Shown here: positions 44,777-53,133 of the stretch, in pieces | Layout: each line of letters starts with the position of its first letter | Position numbering within the stretch: the first letter of the stretch is position 1 | Source: Streptomyces roseofulvus | Lineage (GTDB): Bacteria > Actinomycetota > Actinomycetes > Streptomycetales > Streptomycetaceae | Length of the DNA stretch: 64,000 nucleotides | NCBI RefSeq assembly: GCF_039534915.1 | Contig: NZ_BAAAWE010000001.1 | Location: forward strand, 4,774,001 to 4,838,000 | Direction: 5' to 3' | The notes under the pieces: generated by a model | What the model was told of the DNA's origin: nothing | Databases searched by the model: none | Seen by the model: only the letters and a program-made list of their open reading frames with translations | Made by a program: the position numbers and the translations under genes

Positions 44777-45311
44777 GGGCCCCATTGTCGCCGCCGTGCC
44801 CCTTCGGTGGCGTGATCCCGATCGCCGCGAGGTTCCGGGCCTCCTGGCTCGCCGGGTCGAAGGGCTTCGCCGCCGTGAAGACGACCCGCGCGTTCTCCGG
44901 CGTGATCACCTCCACGTCCCGGGTGTTCCAGGGCGTGTCCCGGGGCCCGTCGACCGAGTCCGGCCGCAGCGCGCGGCACGCCTCGACGAGGGCGTCGACC
45001 TGTCCGAGCACGCCGGAGAAGCTGTAGCTCGTGGCCGGCGGCTCGTCGGGGACGCTCTCCGCCGCGACGAGGAGCACGTCCTGGAACGCCCACCGGCGCA
45101 GGTGCACGAGGACGCCGGGGACGGCGAACAGCTCGAAGAAGCCGAGCCCGCGGGTCCAGAAGTCCACGGACTCCGCGAGGTCGGTGGTGGGCACGGAGAC
45201 GAAGGACGGCATGCCGTAGATCCCGTGGAACGGCTCCGGCGGCACGGCGTCCGGCCCGGGCGTGGGGACGGGGCTCATCTCGAAGGCGTCGTAGTGGTTC
45301 TTGTCGCTCAT
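44769..45311 (-). CDS. VOC (glyoxalase/bleomycin-resistance-like) protein
   Basis: 180 residues, ATG at 45309-45311 with AGGTGGG upstream. A bbeta-alpha-beta-beta-beta VOC pattern: GMPSFVSVPTTDLAESVDFWTRGLGFFELF, VHLRRWAFQDVLLV. A longer N-terminus (~25 residues) precedes the core. It may bind or modify a small molecule; co-transcribed with a TipA-like MerR regulator, so a drug- or thiol-stress response is possible (inference). Confidence 0.75.
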   Translation of the reverse strand: MSDKNHYDAFEMSPVPTPGPDAVPPEPFHGIYGMPSFVSVPTTDLAESVDFWTRGLGFFELFAVPGVLVHLRRWAFQDVLLVAAESVPDEPPATSYSFSGVLGQVDALVEACRALRPDSVDGPRDTPWNTRDVEVITPENARVVFTAAKPFDPASQEARNLAAIGITPPKGHGGDNGAHV

Positions 45312-45427
45312 GCGGCCCACCTTTCAGCCTCACGCCGCGTGAGGGTCAAGCCGAGCCCGCCGCCGGGCCGAGGAGGTAGCGTCTCCGCGCGCGCGGCACG
45401 GTGTTCGCGCGGGGGAGGGGCCGGGGC

Positions 45428-46339
45428 ATGGTGGGGCTGGAGAAGGCGGGGGCGCGGACGCGGCCGACGTACCGGCGGAGCGGGTGGACGACGTTCACCG
45501 GATGGGCGGCGCTGCTGAGCGCCGCGGGCGCGGTCGGCTGCGCCCTGTGGGGCGTCAGCCCGTATCCGCCGCTCGGCGTCGAGGCGGGGGCGGCCGCGCT
45601 GGCCGTGGTCTTCGCCGGGGCCTGGATCGTCGCCTCGCGCCGCGCGCCGGAGCACGTCGGCCTCGCCCCCGTCGGCGGGCGGGGGCCGGCGTGGGTGGTC
45701 GCCTGGCTGGTGCCGCTCGCCACGCTGGCCTGCTTCGACCTCGGGTTCATGGTGGCGCCGGAGTACGGGCGGGAGACCGAACGTCTGGAGGCGGCGGGGT
45801 ACGGGAGGTACTCCGTCACCGTCGTCCGGCTCGCCGGGGACCCGGTCCGGGGGGACAACGCCTCCGACGAGCCGGTGTTCTTCCACACGGACCTGGTCCT
45901 GAGCCTCCCGTACGCCGACGGTCCGCGCGAGGTGACCGTGCCCGGGATGTACACGCGGTACGAGCCGCCCGCGCCGGGCTCGCGGATCGACGTGTACTTC
46001 GCGCCGCGCGACCCGCGACCGGACTCGCCGGTCCTGGAGGACGGCCGCCGGTGGGGCGTGGGGGTGATCGGCACGCGCCTGCTGATCGTCACCCTCATGC
46101 CGGTCGTCTTCGCGGGAGCCTTGCTCACGGGGGTCCTGCGGTACGAAATGCCGCGCGGCATACGGCGGTTCAGCCCCGCCGTCCACCTCCCCGCCCTCGG
46201 CATCCTCATCCTCGGCCTGCTGCTCCTGTTGCCGACCGTCCTGGGCTGGGACGTGACGAGCGTCCCGGTCCGCGTGGCGGCGTTCCTGTCGTGCGTGACA
46301 CCGGGGGCGGCGCTGGCGTGGGCGTGGCGTTCGGCCTGA
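45428..46339 (+). CDS. DUF3592-like integral membrane protein
   Basis: 303 residues, ATG at 45428 with GGGGAGG upstream. Six predicted spans (about 23-43, 52-70, 88-109, 211-236, 252-273, 281-300) around an extracytoplasmic beta-rich domain (about 112-205; VTVPGMYTRYEPPAPGSRIDVYFAPRDP), which resembles DUF3592. Function unknown. Monocistronic. Confidence 0.6.
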   Translation: MVGLEKAGARTRPTYRRSGWTTFTGWAALLSAAGAVGCALWGVSPYPPLGVEAGAAALAVVFAGAWIVASRRAPEHVGLAPVGGRGPAWVVAWLVPLATLACFDLGFMVAPEYGRETERLEAAGYGRYSVTVVRLAGDPVRGDNASDEPVFFHTDLVLSLPYADGPREVTVPGMYTRYEPPAPGSRIDVYFAPRDPRPDSPVLEDGRRWGVGVIGTRLLIVTLMPVVFAGALLTGVLRYEMPRGIRRFSPAVHLPALGILILGLLLLLPTVLGWDVTSVPVRVAAFLSCVTPGAALAWAWRSA

Positions 46340-46399
46340 GGCCGCGGGCGCGGTAAAGGGGTGGGCGATGCGGTACGGCCCCGCCTAGGGTGAGCGCCC

Positions 46400-46786
46400 A
46401 TGAGACGAGGGTGGGCGTTCGCCCTGGCCACGGCCGGTGCCGTGGTCGTGGCCGGGGGCGGGTACGTGGTGGGGGAGCGGACGGCCGGGCGGGACGACGG
46501 TCCGTCCTGTGCGGAGGTGCGGCAGACGGTCGAGGGCCTCTTCGGCGACTGGGTGAAGCTGGACACCACCGACCAGGTCGGGCCGATGAAGGTCCGGACG
46601 GCGGCCGACATCGTGCGGGAGCACGGGGACTGCTACCCCTACGCGACGCGGTCCGCGCTGCGCGCCGCCGTGCAACAGCTCGACGTGGCCGTCGAGTCCA
46701 ACCCGATGCAGTACGCCGCGGGCCTCGTGGCCTGTCAGGCGGTCGTCGCGGACCCGGCCTCCTGCCGGGACCGGCCCGGGTCGTAG
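46400..46786 (+). CDS. small exported or membrane-anchored protein
   Basis: 128 residues, ATG at 46400. An N-terminal hydrophobic segment (WAFALATAGAVVVAGGGYVV) ends in ERTAGRDDG. The extracytoplasmic part carries four cysteines (SCAEV, DCYPY, ACQAV, SCRDR), likely paired as disulfides. Unknown function. Convergent with the signal-peptidase-like gene, with about 28 bases between stops. Confidence 0.6.
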   Translation: MRRGWAFALATAGAVVVAGGGYVVGERTAGRDDGPSCAEVRQTVEGLFGDWVKLDTTDQVGPMKVRTAADIVREHGDCYPYATRSALRAAVQQLDVAVESNPMQYAAGLVACQAVVADPASCRDRPGS

Positions 46787-46814
46787 CCCCCCGCCCCGCG
46801 CCGGAGGCGCGCCG

Positions 46815-47468
46815 TCAGCGGCCGGGCCCTCCGGTCCTTACGGCGGGCGGCGCGGACCGGGCCCGGCGCCACGCCGCGTAACCCGTGCCGACGCCGCCCA
46901 GGATCAGCGCGGCGCCGAGGGCTCCGGCCGTCAGCACCGCCGGCGGGAAGCCCTCGCTGACGCGGCCGAGGACGCCGGCGGTCGCGACGGTGCCGTCCTG
47001 CTCGTCGAGGAAGTAGCGGGAGTCGTTCGCGTTGCCCCGGTTGTCGCCCATCAGGAACAGGCGGCCCTCCGGGACCGTCGCCTCGAACGGGACCGGCGTC
47101 GGGGGCAGGAGGTCCTTCTTCAGGTACGGCTCGTCGAGGGGTTCGCCGTTCACCGTGACCCGGGTGCCGTCGGACGCGACGTGGTCGCCGCCCTTGCCGA
47201 TCACCCGCTGGATGACCGGTGCGCCGCGGTACCGGCCGGGGACCTGGAGGAGGAGGACGTCGCCCCGGCGTATGTCCTCCGCGTCGACGTCCGTGACGAG
47301 CACCAGCTTGCCCCGGGGGTGCGTGGGCGCCATCGCGTCGCCCATCACCGAGACCCCGCGGTGGGCCGTGAAGAAGTACAGGATGCCCCCCAGGACCGAC
47401 GCCAGGCCCAGGGGGATCATCACCCACGCCGCGACCCTCAGCCGCCTGCCCGCTCTCCGCTCCCGCAT
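46815..47468 (-). CDS. signal peptidase I homologue lacking catalytic Ser and Lys
   Basis: 217 residues, ATG at 47466-47468 with a strong GGAGGGAGGA site. One N-terminal span (about 12-33), the S26 peptidase fold, and a C-terminal span (about 176-198), as in Streptomyces SPases. But box B reads GDAMAPT (Ala45) where active enzymes have Ser before Met, and box D reads IQRVIG (Gln87) where they have Lys. Box E (GDNRGNANDSR, 141-151) is intact. Both members of the Ser-Lys dyad are therefore replaced. I infer a non-catalytic membrane protein, perhaps a substrate-binding or regulatory relative of SPase I. Confidence 0.8.
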   Translation of the reverse strand: MRERRAGRRLRVAAWVMIPLGLASVLGGILYFFTAHRGVSVMGDAMAPTHPRGKLVLVTDVDAEDIRRGDVLLLQVPGRYRGAPVIQRVIGKGGDHVASDGTRVTVNGEPLDEPYLKKDLLPPTPVPFEATVPEGRLFLMGDNRGNANDSRYFLDEQDGTVATAGVLGRVSEGFPPAVLTAGALGAALILGGVGTGYAAWRRARSAPPAVRTGGPGR

Positions 47469-47590
47469 GAACGTTCCTCCCTCCGCTTCCCCGCCCAAGG
47501 CCGGGCGGACCCGCCGAGGTTAGGGGTTCCCGGGCCGATGGCGCATCCGGCTTCCGTGGAGGCCCATCTCACAGCGTGGTACCCCGCTCG

Positions 47591-48568
47591 TCAGGGCCGC
47601 CGGCCCTCGACGAGGGGCGTGAGGCCGTCCAGCAGGGCGGTGAGGCCGCGTTCGAAGAGGGCGTCGAGGTCCAGGTCGTAGCCGTCCTCGAAGGCGCCGA
47701 CCACCTTGGCGAAGGTGGGGAACCGGCCGGACTCCGCCAGCGCCTGGAGATCGGAGGCGCGGCTGTCCATCCACTGGCCCTCCGACTGGCCGGTGGCCGC
47801 CTCGGCGTGCGCCTCCCGTTCCAGGTGCACGGCCAGGCCCTGGACGTGGCTGTAGATCAGCACGTGGATGTCGAACAGCTCGGTGGGCGCGAGGCCGTGG
47901 CCGTCGAGGGCGGCCAGGATCCACTCGCCGTGGACGAGGAGGCGCGGGACGAGCAGCGGCCGGGAGAGGGAGCCGAGCTGCGCCAGCCAGGGGTGCTTCC
48001 GGTACAGGCGCCACATCGCCCGCGCGCCCAGTTCGACGCGGGCGCGCCAGCCCTCGGGGGCCTCCGCGGGGTACGTCTCCTCGCCGAACGCGGCGTCGGC
48101 CATGTGGAGGACGAGCTCCTCCTTGCTCGGCACGTACCGGTACGTCGACATCGGCGCGACGCCGAGGCGGGCCGCGACCCCGCGCATGGAGAGCGCGGTG
48201 AGGCCCTCGGCGTCGGCGATCCCGATGGCGGTGCGGACGATCCGGTCGAGGCTCAGTTCCTGTTCCCGCTCCCGCTCCTGGACGGGCCGCTGCGCGGGTT
48301 CCTCGGAGGGGGCGGCGGGAGGCCGGGCCGCGCCCGCGACGACCGTGCCGACCCGGGGGCGGGCCTCCACCAGGCCCTCCAGGCGCAGGGTCGTCAACGC
48401 CTTGGTGGCCGTGGCCAGGGCCACGCCCCACTCCTCGGCGATGCGCCGGGTCGAGGGGATCCGGTCCCCGGGGGCGAGTTCGCCGTCCGCGATGCGCCGC
48501 CGGATCTCGGCGACGATGCGCAGATAGGGCGGCGGGCCGCCCGGGGTCCTGGATGTGAGCTGCGTCAT
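47591..48568 (-). CDS. GntR-TetR hybrid transcriptional regulator
   Basis: 325 residues, ATG at 48566-48568. Residues about 10-80 are a GntR winged helix (YLRIVAEIRRRIADGELAPG, PSTRRIAEEWGVALATATKAL); a Pro/Glu linker (80-105) leads to a second, TetR-type DNA-binding domain (about 107-160; LDRIVRTAIGIADAEGLTALSMRGVAARLGVAPMSTYRYVPSKEEL) and a TetR_C-type ligand domain. It is divergent from an FAD monooxygenase and is probably its repressor. Confidence 0.88.
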   Translation of the reverse strand: MTQLTSRTPGGPPPYLRIVAEIRRRIADGELAPGDRIPSTRRIAEEWGVALATATKALTTLRLEGLVEARPRVGTVVAGAARPPAAPSEEPAQRPVQEREREQELSLDRIVRTAIGIADAEGLTALSMRGVAARLGVAPMSTYRYVPSKEELVLHMADAAFGEETYPAEAPEGWRARVELGARAMWRLYRKHPWLAQLGSLSRPLLVPRLLVHGEWILAALDGHGLAPTELFDIHVLIYSHVQGLAVHLEREAHAEAATGQSEGQWMDSRASDLQALAESGRFPTFAKVVGAFEDGYDLDLDALFERGLTALLDGLTPLVEGRRP

Positions 48569-48586
48569 ATCCCGCGCCTCTCCTGT

Positions 48587-48647
48587 CTGTACTAGGGCAG
48601 AGGGTAGCGGCGGCGATGGCGGCGAGGGGGCGTCTGGCCTAGTACAG
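48587..48647. promoter_or_regulatory. 10-bp inverted repeat, candidate operator of the hybrid regulator
   Basis: CTGTACTAGG (48587-48596) and its exact reverse complement CCTAGTACAG (48638-48647) flank the regulator start region, 41 bases apart. Nearby are TTCAGTG (48691-48697) and CACTGAA (48714-48720), which flank CGTACATCGTACG. Either pair could be an operator in the 174-bp divergent region. Confidence 0.5.
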
Positions 48648-48742
48648 GAAGCTTGAAGGGTTGTTGAGCGGTCTGCGCGTACGGCGTACGTTCAGTGCGT
48701 ACATCGTACGAACCACTGAAGCGGATCCAGAGGGAGCTCCCC

Positions 48743-49855
48743 ATGAACACGACCGTGCTCATCTCCGGCGGCGGCATCGCGGGCCCCGTCCTCGCCCACT
48801 GGCTGCGCCGCCGCGGCTTCGAGCCCACCGTCGTCGAGCGGGCCTCCGCCCCCCGCCCCGGCGGCCAGGCCATCGACGTCCGCGGCGTCGCGCTCGACGT
48901 CATGGAGCGGACGGGCCTGCTGGACCGGGCGCGCGGGCTGCGGACCCGGATGCGCGGCATGTCGGTCCTCGACCCGCAAGGCAACGAGGTCCACCGCTCC
49001 ACCGAGTCGACCTTCAGCAGCGGCCGGCTCGACAGCGACGACATCGAGGTGCTGCGCGAGGACCTGGTGAGGATGGCGTACGAGCACACCCGCGCCGACG
49101 TCGAGTACCTCTTCGGCGACAGCCTCACCGGCCTCGACGAGGACGAGACGGGCGTGCGCGCCGACTTCGCGCACGGACCGTCCCGCCGCTTCGACCTCGT
49201 CGTCGGTGCCGACGGGCTCCACTCCACCGTGCGGCGCCTCGCCTTCGGCCCGGAGGAGGGCTTCTCCCACCACCTGGGCAGCTACCTCTCCGTCTTCGGC
49301 ACGGAGAACTTCCTCGCCCTGGAGGACTGGCAGATGTGGCTCCAGGGCGACGGCGTGGGCTTCGGCATCATGCCCGTGCGCGACAACACCGAGCTGCGGG
49401 TCGCCTTCGGCTTCGAGTCGGGGCCGCTCGCCCCCGGACTCCGCACCGCCGACGCCCTCCGGCGTACCGTCGTGGAGAAGCTGGCCACCGTGGGCTGGGA
49501 GGGTGCCCGGCTTGCCGAGGCCGCCCGCACGGCCCCCGACTTCTACTGCGACGCCATGGCCCAGATCCGCATGGACCGCTGGTCGCGCGGCCGCGTCACC
49601 CTGCTCGGCGACGCCGGCTACTGCCCCTCACCGCTCTCCGGCCAGGGCACCAGCCTGGCGCTCGTCGGCGCCTACGTCCTCGCCGACTGCCTCGAGCGGG
49701 ACGGCGGCGACCACGGCACGGCCTTCGCCCGCTACGAGGAGCGGATACGGCCCTTCGTCGACCTCAACCAGGCGCTGGCCACCGAGAACCCCGGCGGCCC
49801 CGCCTCCGAGGAGTCCGTCGCGCGCGCCAAGAACGCGATCGTGCTGGACGCCTGA
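48743..49855 (+). CDS. FAD-dependent monooxygenase (PHBH-like)
   Basis: 370 residues, ATG at 48743 with GGGAG upstream. A Rossmann FAD motif at 7-20 (ISGGGIAGPVLAHWL), the DG motif near 155 (GADGLHSTVR) and the GD motif near 290 (LLGDAGYCPSPLSGQGTS) place it in the group A flavin monooxygenases, such as TetX and aromatic hydroxylases. NAD(P)H is the likely electron donor. Divergence from the GntR-TetR regulator suggests an inducible detoxification or antibiotic-modification enzyme (inference). Confidence 0.9.
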   Translation: MNTTVLISGGGIAGPVLAHWLRRRGFEPTVVERASAPRPGGQAIDVRGVALDVMERTGLLDRARGLRTRMRGMSVLDPQGNEVHRSTESTFSSGRLDSDDIEVLREDLVRMAYEHTRADVEYLFGDSLTGLDEDETGVRADFAHGPSRRFDLVVGADGLHSTVRRLAFGPEEGFSHHLGSYLSVFGTENFLALEDWQMWLQGDGVGFGIMPVRDNTELRVAFGFESGPLAPGLRTADALRRTVVEKLATVGWEGARLAEAARTAPDFYCDAMAQIRMDRWSRGRVTLLGDAGYCPSPLSGQGTSLALVGAYVLADCLERDGGDHGTAFARYEERIRPFVDLNQALATENPGGPASEESVARAKNAIVLDA

Positions 49856-49974
49856 ACCGGGCCCCGTACCCTTCCGGCCGCTCGTTGTCAGAGCCGTCCG
49901 CTAGCGTGCGTCGGCCCGGCCCCGGCCCGCCCCCGGCGCCCGGCCCGGCTCCGACACCCCACGGGAGAGGCATC

Positions 49975-50676
49975 ATGGACATCCTGCTCATCGGCGGTCT
50001 CTGGCTCGACGCATCCGCCTGGGACGACGTCGTGCCGGAGCTCGCCGCCTTCGGCCACCGTCCCGTCCCCGTCGCCCTCCCCGGCCAGGGCGACGGCGCC
50101 GCCGCCGCGACGCTCGCGGACCAGCGGGCCGCCGTGCTCGCGGCCGTCGACGCGGCGCCCGGAAAGCCCCTGGTGGTGGGGCACTCGGCGGCGTCCACCC
50201 TGGCCTGGCTGGCCGCCGACGCCCGGCCGGACCGGCTCGCCGGGGTCGCGCTGATCGGCGGCTTCCCCGCCCCCGACGGCCGGGCCTACGCCGACTTCTT
50301 CCCGGTCGAGGACGGCGCCGTGCCCTTCCCGGGCTGGGGCCCCTTCGAGGGCCCCGACGCCGCTGACCTGGACGCGGCCACCCGGGAGCGCTTCGCGGCC
50401 GCCGCCGTCCCCGTCCCCGAGGGGGTCGCCAAGGGCATCGTCCGGCTGACCGACGAGCGCCGCTTCGACGTCCCCGTCACGGTCGTCTGCCCCGAGTTCA
50501 CCCCCGCCCAGGCCGAGCGGTGGATCGCCGCCGGCGAGAGCCCCGAACTCGCCCGCGCCCGCCGGCTCGCGTACCGCGACATCGACGCGGGCCACTGGCC
50601 GATGACCACCCGCCCCCACGCCCTCGCCCGCCTGCTCGCCGACATCGCGAACACCCGAGCCGCGGACGTGTCCTAG
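49975..50676 (+). CDS. alpha/beta hydrolase
   Basis: 233 residues, ATG at 49975 with GGGAGAGG upstream. The nucleophile is Ser71 in the elbow VVGHSAAS and the catalytic His is about 207 (DAGHWPMTTRP). The sequence LIGGLWLDASAWDDVV is the oxyanion region. Resembles small esterases. Its TAG stop (50674-50676) lies inside the left CTAG of the MITE-like element. Confidence 0.82.
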   Translation: MDILLIGGLWLDASAWDDVVPELAAFGHRPVPVALPGQGDGAAAATLADQRAAVLAAVDAAPGKPLVVGHSAASTLAWLAADARPDRLAGVALIGGFPAPDGRAYADFFPVEDGAVPFPGWGPFEGPDAADLDAATRERFAAAAVPVPEGVAKGIVRLTDERRFDVPVTVVCPEFTPAQAERWIAAGESPELARARRLAYRDIDAGHWPMTTRPHALARLLADIANTRAADVS

Positions 50677-50865
50677 GCCGTCTCTTCCGGATCATGCCGG
50701 GCTCGCGGCGTCTTGCACGCACGCTCGCGGCGTTGTCGTCGGTCGCCGACTCCCCCAGCTACCGCTGGGAGGTGCCCCCACCGCGTCGACTCCCTCCTCC
50801 GCCTTGCGAGCGCACGCACCGGACGCCGCTCCCTGATCCGGCCTGATCCGAAAGAAACGACCTAG
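50673..50865. mobile_element. MITE-like element with 28-bp terminal inverted repeats and CTAG ends
   Basis: The ends (50673-50700 and 50838-50865) are inverted repeats with four mismatches in 28 bases. Both begin with CTAG, as expected for IS5-type target duplications (YTAR). The ~190-bp interior encodes nothing and can fold back on itself (TGCACGCACGCTCGCGG pairs with CTTGCGAGCGCACGCACC), and includes the CCCCCAGCTACCGCTGGGAGG stem seen in many Streptomyces repeats. No transposase is encoded, so it would move in trans. Confidence 0.72.
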
Positions 50866-51293
50866 TCCGCCGTCACGCCCCAGTACCCGATCTCCGCCGG
50901 TGCGCCGTCCTCGTACAGGACCGTGCACCGGCCGAGGCCGCGGGTGGGGAAGAGGTCGTCGAGGTACGCGTCGGCGCGGAGGGCCGCCTTCCACTCCGCG
51001 CGCGTGGGCCGGCCGTGCGGGCACCAGGCGCGGACCTCCTCCTCGGTGAGGGGGCGCATGTACGGGCCCTCCTCCGGCTCGGTGGCGGCCACCGTGCGTA
51101 TCTGGTCCAGGACGGTGGCGGTGCCGCCGGTGAAGATGTACTCGGCCCAGTCCTCGCTCCGCCACAGCTCCTCGACCGTACGGCCCGGGAAGCCCCGGTC
51201 GTCCCGGGCCAGTTCGGCCTCCTGGGCCCGCCGGAAGGCGACCGCCAGGTCGCTCTCGTACGGCCCCGTCTGCCACCAGCTGTTACCGCCCAC
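50862..51293 (-). CDS. conserved hypothetical protein
   Basis: 143 residues, GTG at 51291-51293. Cytoplasmic, acidic and helical in character (ESDLAVAFRRAQEAELARDD, WRSEDWAEYIFTGGTATVLDQIRTVA). No domain recognised. The TAG stop lies in the right CTAG of the MITE-like element, facing the hydrolase gene on the other side. Confidence 0.65.
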   Translation of the reverse strand: MGGNSWWQTGPYESDLAVAFRRAQEAELARDDRGFPGRTVEELWRSEDWAEYIFTGGTATVLDQIRTVAATEPEEGPYMRPLTEEEVRAWCPHGRPTRAEWKAALRADAYLDDLFPTRGLGRCTVLYEDGAPAEIGYWGVTAD

Positions 51294-51390
51294 CGCCCCG
51301 CCCCTTCCACGCCGTTCCGATCACGTCGCAGCCTAGGACCGGGGTCTGACAACGCCCCCTCCGGCGGCGCCGGTTCCGTACCCTGTCCGC

Positions 51391-51795
51391 ATGGCATGCC
51401 GCATCAGTGAGCTGGTCCTCGAATGCGCCGACCCCGAGCGCCTCGCCGCGTTCTGGAGCGAGGTCCTCGGATACGTCGAACTGAACCGGGAGGAGGACGG
51501 CAGCATCGAGATCGGCCCGCCCGGCACCGGCTTCGGCGGCCCGCAGCCCACGCTCGTCCTCAGCCCCAACGACGCGCCCCGGAACGGCAGTCGGCGGCTG
51601 CACATCGACGTCAACGCGACCGACCGCGACCAGGACGCCGAGCTGGAACGGCTGCTCGCGCTCGGCGCCGTACCGGCGGACGTCGGCCAGACCGGCGAGG
51701 AGGAGTGGCACGTCCTGGCCGACCCGGAGGGCAACGAGTTCTGCCTGCTCCGCCGCCGCATCGCCCCCGTCGGCGAGGACGCCGTCCTGAAGTAG
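51391..51795 (+). CDS. VOC family protein
   Basis: 134 residues, ATG at 51391. A single VOC-type module: ISELVLECADPERLAAFWSEVLGY at the N-terminus and WHVLADPEGNEFCLL at the end, the arrangement of small glyoxalase-like proteins. Function not assignable. Similar to the VOC protein at 54710-55177. Confidence 0.8.
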   Translation: MACRISELVLECADPERLAAFWSEVLGYVELNREEDGSIEIGPPGTGFGGPQPTLVLSPNDAPRNGSRRLHIDVNATDRDQDAELERLLALGAVPADVGQTGEEEWHVLADPEGNEFCLLRRRIAPVGEDAVLK

Positions 51796-51914
51796 CGCCT
51801 CCTGCGCGGCCGTTCGGCGCCGAAAGGATCATCCGACGATCGGTCCCGGACGGGCGGAGGACCACTCCCCTGGGTGACTGCGGGGCCGGCGGTTGCCGCG
51901 CCATGATCATCCGC

Positions 51915-53078
51915 ATGAGTGCCTCCCTGATCCGCCGCGCCTGCGCCGCGGCTCTGCTCCTGACGTCCACGCTCGCCCCCGCCGTGGCCGCCGCGCCCCC
52001 GCCCGGCGCCCCCGGCGCGGAGACCCAGCGCGCGGTACAGGCCCGCCTGCTCGGCGAGAAGATCGTCCCGCACAAGCTCGACTTCCGCGGCACCACGGTC
52101 GGCGGCCTCTCCGGCATCGACCGCGACCGGTGCACCGGCGAGTACGTCTTCATCAGCGACGACCGCTCCTTCCTCCAGCCCGCCCGCTTCTACACCGCGA
52201 AGCTGGACGTCGACGCCGCAGGCGTGCACTCCGTCGACTTCACCGGGACCCGCCCCCTCCTCCAGCCGGACGGCTCCGTCTACCCGTCGCCGGCGCTCGG
52301 CGACGGCAAGGCCATCGACCCGGAGGAGATCCGCGTCGACCCGGTCAAGTGCCGTTACTGGTGGGGCCAGGAGGGCGACCGGCCCGCCGTCGAGGGCCAG
52401 CCGGTGATCCAGCCGTCCATCGAGATCTCCGCGCCTGACGGCACCCACCACGGCACCCTGCGGCTGCCGGAGAACTACCTGATCACCGCCGACCGCGGCC
52501 CGCGCCGCAACCAGGCCGTCGAGGCGCTCACCTTCGGCGCCCGCGGCAAGGTCGTGACCAGCGCGATCGAGGGCCCGCTGGTCCAGGACGGCCCGGTGCC
52601 GGACACGACGCACGGCGCGCTCGTCCGCGTCACCCGGCAGAGCCGCGCCGGCCGGGTGCTCGGCCAGTTCGCGTACCCGATCGAGAAGATCTTCGCCGAG
52701 TCCGACCCGACCAGCCCGTGGGGCCCCGACACCGGCGTCCCCTCGATCCTCGCCTTCCCGGACGACCCCGAGCGCTACCTCGTCCTCGAACGCACCTGGG
52801 TCGCCGGCTCCGGATACAAGATCCGCCTCTTCGACGCCACCACCCGCGGCGCCACCGACGTACGGGCCGTGGACGCCCTGGTCGGCCGGGACGCCGTCCC
52901 CATGCGGAAGACGCTCGTCGCCGACTTCCACACCCTCGGCCTCTCCGCCGTCGACAACACCGAGGGCATGACCTGGGGGCCGACCCTCCCCTCCGGCGAG
53001 CGCACGCTGATCCTCGTCAGCGACGACAACTTCGCCTCGGACGCCGTCACCCAGCTCGTGGCCCTCGCGCTGCGCTGA
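51915..53078 (+). CDS. secreted phytase-like (esterase-like) protein
   Basis: 387 residues from the ATG at 51915; an in-frame ATG at 51903 would add four residues. A signal peptide (SASLIRRACAAALLLTSTLAPAVAAA). The mature part is the phytase-like domain, a propeller fold found in exported bacterial proteins, with GGLSGIDRDRCTGEYVFISDDR, NTEGMTWGPTLPSGERTLILVSDDN near the end. Enzymatic activity has not been shown for most members. Confidence 0.82.
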   Translation: MSASLIRRACAAALLLTSTLAPAVAAAPPPGAPGAETQRAVQARLLGEKIVPHKLDFRGTTVGGLSGIDRDRCTGEYVFISDDRSFLQPARFYTAKLDVDAAGVHSVDFTGTRPLLQPDGSVYPSPALGDGKAIDPEEIRVDPVKCRYWWGQEGDRPAVEGQPVIQPSIEISAPDGTHHGTLRLPENYLITADRGPRRNQAVEALTFGARGKVVTSAIEGPLVQDGPVPDTTHGALVRVTRQSRAGRVLGQFAYPIEKIFAESDPTSPWGPDTGVPSILAFPDDPERYLVLERTWVAGSGYKIRLFDATTRGATDVRAVDALVGRDAVPMRKTLVADFHTLGLSAVDNTEGMTWGPTLPSGERTLILVSDDNFASDAVTQLVALALR

Positions 53079-53133
53079 GCGTGAGGTCCGAATTCGGCCA
53101 GCCCCGGGCGGAGGGCGCGGCGAGGCTGGGGGG

